63,115 bases of DNA, taken from the NCBI GenBank assembly GCA_028818705.1, contig JAPPNJ010000220.1:1-63115 (forward strand), in the 5' to 3' direction. Of this stretch, positions 60,019 through 63,115 are shown piece after piece; the first letter of the stretch is position 1; each line of letters opens with the position of its first letter. The notes below the pieces were generated by a model. It was not told the DNA's origin and searched no databases. It saw only the letters and a list, made by a program, of their open reading frames with translations. This DNA comes from Candidatus Poribacteria bacterium (lineage in GTDB: Bacteria; Poribacteria; WGA-4E; WGA-3G). The position numbers and the translations under genes were made by a program.

Positions 60019-62805
60019 CTATCCCACAGATGCTATCTCCAAATTGCCCCGCCAATGTTTCTGTAACATCCGTTTTAGCAATTGATGCTTAGCAGCATCC
60101 AGTCGAGGATCCGTTTTGATTAAAGATTCTGCTTCTTTTTTCGCAGCCTCCAAAAGAGATGCGTCGTGAATGATATTCGCAATCTTGAAATTCGGGATAC
60201 CGGATTGACGTGTACCGAAGAACTCACCCGGTCCGCGGATATTCAAGTCTGCCTCTGCAATCTCAAAACCGTTGTTCGTCCGAATCATCGCCTGAATGCG
60301 TTGGTAGGAATCATCACCCCTCGGTGAAGCGACGAGATAACACGCTGATTGATGCTTGCCACGTCCAACACGTCCACGCAGTTGATGCAACTGTGAGAGT
60401 CCAAACCGTTCCGCATTCTCGATTACCATCAGCGTCGCGTTTGGGACATCAATACCTACCTCAATCACCGTTGTTGAAACGAGGATATCCGTGCGTCGAT
60501 CCTTGAATTCTGTCATGACCTCTTGTTTTTCGATGGATCTCATCTGTCCATGCAATAACCCTACACGGAGATCCGGAAATACGTCGTTCTGAAGATGCGA
60601 TGCCATTTCTGTGGCAGCTTTGAGCTCTTCCAATTTTTCAGACTCTTCAACGAGCGGATAGACGATGTATGCCTGTCGACCGCGTTGGATCTCTTTCCGA
60701 ACGGTAGCGTATAACTTTTCCCGTTCTTTTTCTCTTATCCAGTGTGTCTTAATCTGCTGTCTACCCGGTGGCAACTCATCAATGACGGATACATTTAAGT
60801 CGCCGTAAAGCGTCAAGGCGAGCGTTCTCGGAATTGGTGTCGCAGTCATAACGAGGACATCTGGCGACGGAGCATCTGTATCAAGCTGCTTTTGTGCCTC
60901 GGTTGCAGAATAGGCTTTGTTGCGGAGTGTTGCGCGTTGCATCACCCCAAATCGGTGCTGTTCGTCGATGATTACAAGTCCAAGTTTGTGAAAATCGACA
61001 CCTTCCTGTATCAAAGCCTGTGTACCGACAATAAGGTCTGCTGTCCCATTAGCGATCGCTGCCAATGCCTCTTCGCGTTCTGATTTAGGGAGGTCGCTTT
61101 TTAGAAGCACAACCTTTATTTTTTCCTTATCTTGTTGCTCTGTTCCTATAGACACGTCGCGACGCAGATCCTTGAGCATCTCAGAGAGATTGTAGTAATG
61201 CTGCTCAGCGAGGATTTCAGTCGGCACCATCAGGGCACCTTGATACCCGTTTTCAATCGCACAGAGCAGTGCCATCGCTGCGACGACAGTCTTCCCTGAA
61301 CCCACATCGCCTTGAATGAGCCGATTCATTACACTTTTCCGCTGCATATCGTCTTGGATTTCTCTGAAGACCCGTTTTTGAGCACGGGTCAATTCGTAAG
61401 GCAGTGATGCCGTGAAATCCCGTAGGAGAGAGGGGGAGGTATCTCCTGATGCCGTTCCAATGTGAAACGCTATACCAGCTTCCAAGGTCTTTCGCTCTTT
61501 TTTCATTTCCATCCCCGCACTGAGGAGGAAGAATTCCTCGAAAGCGAGTCGTTTTTGCGCCGCTTCTTGGTAAGCCTCCGATGTCGGAAAGTGGATTTCA
61601 TTGATGGCGAGTTTTCTGTCAATTAAGCCTTGTCGTTTGCGAAGTTCAAGCGGTAGAATTTCAGGAATCTGTTGTCCATATTCATCAAGCGCAGTCCGCA
61701 TCCAGGTACGCACCATTTTCGCCGTGAGTTTTGCCGTGAGAGCGTATTTGGGGACAATCCGATTTGTGTGGATTAGGTTGTCTTCCTCAAATAATTCAAA
61801 CTCATAGTCGGTTGCTTGGATTTCATTGTAACGGCGCGAGAACTTGCCACTGACGACCACTTCGGTATCGACCGGAAGTAGGGATTTCATAATACCGATG
61901 CGCCGTCCGAAATTAACGAGAACGGCGACCCCAGTCCCATCATAAATTGAGATTTTACCGACGCGTTTGCCTTTCGCTGTCGGGGAGAATGTGTGGTTAA
62001 CGACCTTACCTTGGATTGTCTCCGGTTCGTCGTCTTCAGTTCTTCCCAACCTGTAAATTTCTATCAGCTTGGAGCGATCGATATAATCGCGCGGATAGTA
62101 TGCCAATAATTCACCCACCGTTCGGATATTGAGTTCTGCTAATAGCATTGCGGCGCGGCGGGGACCGATGCCTTTAAGGTACTGGAGCGGTTCGGTTAGA
62201 AAATCGAGCGAGACAGGGTCTGTTGAAACAGGCGTATCTGAAATCGGAACAGATGCTATTGGCTTCTCCGTAGAGGTATTTTCTGCTTGCGCAGGAAGCA
62301 CCTCTGCGTCTTGGAAAAGGGATAGAGAGGCTTTGGATGTCCTGTGAGTTGTGCGTTCTGTCGCCGGTTGCTGTTTTTGGGATGGACTTCCCGAACGGTT
62401 TATTGTCTCCTGAAAGAGGGGCAGCGTCTCCTGTGTATTCTTTTTTTTTCGGGTACGTTGTGCCGTCGGCTGCTGGTGTGTCTGTGGAATTTCCGCGTTT
62501 ATCAGATCTGTGTTCGTGGGGATTTGCTGTTTGGGTCCGATTGCCGCATCAATACGTCTTGTTGCTTCTTCAAGCGCACGTTGTCGTTCAGTCGGTGAGG
62601 CACTCGCATAATTTTCAAAGAGATGTGCTAAGCCGTTCAGGACCTCTTTTTCGGTTGCTTCTAAAGCAAACGCATCTCCATTTTTCACCCATAGTCGGAC
62701 ATAGCTTCCCAATCCATTGACAACGACATCGTCGTGACACCCTTTTCGGAGTTCTTGTTGGAAGGGACGGCGAATGGTATTAAGAATGTTCGTGAAATTG
62801 CTCAT
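60019..62805 (-). CDS. recG: ATP-dependent DNA helicase RecG
   Basis: Remodels stalled replication forks and recombination intermediates. About 928 residues: a wedge/OB domain (LQYLKGIGPRRAAMLLAELN at about 230-250, then the OB strands), followed by helicase motifs GDVGSGKTVVAAMAL (I), IIDEQHRFG (II, D-E-Q-H), VMTATPIPRTLALT (III), VSTTVIEVGIDVPNAT (V) and QLRGRVGRG (VI). An N-terminal extension of about 200 residues, Q/T/P-rich at 100-205, makes it longer than the usual 680-790. The start is ATG 62805, though a GTG at 62829 is in frame; neither has a clear binding site. Confidence 0.94.
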   Translation of the reverse strand: MSNFTNILNTIRRPFQQELRKGCHDDVVVNGLGSYVRLWVKNGDAFALEATEKEVLNGLAHLFENYASASPTERQRALEEATRRIDAAIGPKQQIPTNTDLINAEIPQTHQQPTAQRTRKKKNTQETLPLFQETINRSGSPSQKQQPATERTTHRTSKASLSLFQDAEVLPAQAENTSTEKPIASVPISDTPVSTDPVSLDFLTEPLQYLKGIGPRRAAMLLAELNIRTVGELLAYYPRDYIDRSKLIEIYRLGRTEDDEPETIQGKVVNHTFSPTAKGKRVGKISIYDGTGVAVLVNFGRRIGIMKSLLPVDTEVVVSGKFSRRYNEIQATDYEFELFEEDNLIHTNRIVPKYALTAKLTAKMVRTWMRTALDEYGQQIPEILPLELRKRQGLIDRKLAINEIHFPTSEAYQEAAQKRLAFEEFFLLSAGMEMKKERKTLEAGIAFHIGTASGDTSPSLLRDFTASLPYELTRAQKRVFREIQDDMQRKSVMNRLIQGDVGSGKTVVAAMALLCAIENGYQGALMVPTEILAEQHYYNLSEMLKDLRRDVSIGTEQQDKEKIKVVLLKSDLPKSEREEALAAIANGTADLIVGTQALIQEGVDFHKLGLVIIDEQHRFGVMQRATLRNKAYSATEAQKQLDTDAPSPDVLVMTATPIPRTLALTLYGDLNVSVIDELPPGRQQIKTHWIREKEREKLYATVRKEIQRGRQAYIVYPLVEESEKLEELKAATEMASHLQNDVFPDLRVGLLHGQMRSIEKQEVMTEFKDRRTDILVSTTVIEVGIDVPNATLMVIENAERFGLSQLHQLRGRVGRGKHQSACYLVASPRGDDSYQRIQAMIRTNNGFEIAEADLNIRGPGEFFGTRQSGIPNFKIANIIHDASLLEAAKKEAESLIKTDPRLDAAKHQLLKRMLQKHWRGNLEIASVG

Positions 62806-62870
62806 ATTTTTTGTCTTGATGCCGGACACAGAACCAGCACGTAGGGAATCAACGCTGAATGCGCGTAAAT

Positions 62871-62920
62871 TAGAATCAAAATCAACGGTATGAATGCCTT
62901 AATGGCATTCACCGGCCTCG
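62871..62920 (-). repeat. GAATGCC/GGCATTC hairpin repeat, inverted copy
   Basis: Read on the minus strand: CCGGTGAATGCC, loop, GGCATTCATACCGTTGATT. Third locus of the family seen at 8095 and 53285. The rest of 62806-63060 shows nothing clear. Confidence 0.8.
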
Positions 62921-63073
62921 CAATGAGAGTCAGCGGGGTTGAGCGGGAACGGAAAATCAGATACGCATGATCCAAAAAACTTCCACTTTCACGATGCTCG
63001 AACATTCCAAAATGTCAGCGAAACCCAACATATTATCTTCAAATTTCTTATTAAACTCGTGTTATCAATCTTC

Positions 63074-63115
63074 CCGCCAAGACCCCATGCTTTAGCTTGC
63101 GGGATGTAGGCGGGC
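63074..63115. other. Possible transposon-end-like hairpin at window edge
   Basis: CCGCCAAGACCCCATGCTTT followed by AGCTTGCGGGATGTAGGCGGG. The CCC...GCTTTAGC...GGG shape resembles the end hairpins of IS200/IS605-type elements. No transposase or TnpB is inside the window, so this is only a hint. Confidence 0.25.

Overview
The window looks like a contig of a Candidatus Poribacteria-type bacterium or a close relative. Pointers are four phytanoyl-CoA dioxygenase (PhyH) paralogues, three Gfo/Idh/MocA oxidoreductases, two Amidohydro_2 hydrolases, and two secreted proteins ending in the FlgD-Ig-like tail (NYPNP...WDGRD...GIYFY) common in that lineage. This placement rests on recognition of families, not on a search. 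TGA ends several ordinary genes here (for example at 10841, 11484 and 25980), so the code is standard. There is no rRNA, tRNA, CRISPR array, transposase or prophage that I can support. The first 50 bases are pure C and look like a contig-end artefact.

Layout. 462-7990: an envelope cluster (two lipoproteins, a metalloprotease/propeller/barrel fusion, a UPF0182 membrane protein). 7991-8640: a repeat-rich island around a small DUF5069-type gene with an in-frame TGA where the family normally has Cys, and a hairpin of bacterial SECIS form just after it; this is the best candidate for something new. 8644-11484: pheA, queG and a small propeller protein. 11735-21681: secreted FG-GAP and glycosidase-like proteins, a lipoprotein, PhyH, a ZIP transporter and an orphan DUF5131 protein. 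22086-34186: a catabolic/accessory stretch with duplicated PhyH and amidohydrolase genes, a class C beta-lactamase-like serine hydrolase, a HEPN-like/PIN module, a nucleotidyltransferase, a PLP enzyme and a GMC oxidoreductase. 34412-38616: queF and the housekeeping run prmC-prfA-rpmE-rho (all leftward), with a long structured rho leader. 39274-48065: a TPR lipoprotein, an oxidoreductase, the succinate dehydrogenase operon (anchor, SdhA, SdhB), an epimerase and a fourth PhyH. 48170-52744: a kinase-like protein, a HIT hydrolase overlapping an L-rhamnose isomerase-like gene, a third oxidoreductase and a frameshifted alpha/beta hydrolase. 53392-58990: comF, smc and a deoxyhypusine synthase homologue. 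59051-62805: a RelE/ParE toxin, an unusually large antitoxin-like partner, and recG.

How it fits together. Queuosine synthesis (queF, queG), translation termination (prfA, prmC) and respiration (sdh) are core functions. The PhyH, oxidoreductase, amidohydrolase, GMC and isomerase genes suggest an oxidative/sugar catabolic repertoire whose substrates cannot be read from sequence. Between the genes sit several families of short palindromic repeats. Some form hairpins whose arms vary in a compensatory way, and one family has entered coding sequence (smc and an amidohydrolase). Sigma-70-like promoters with 17-18 bp spacers are easy to see and are listed.
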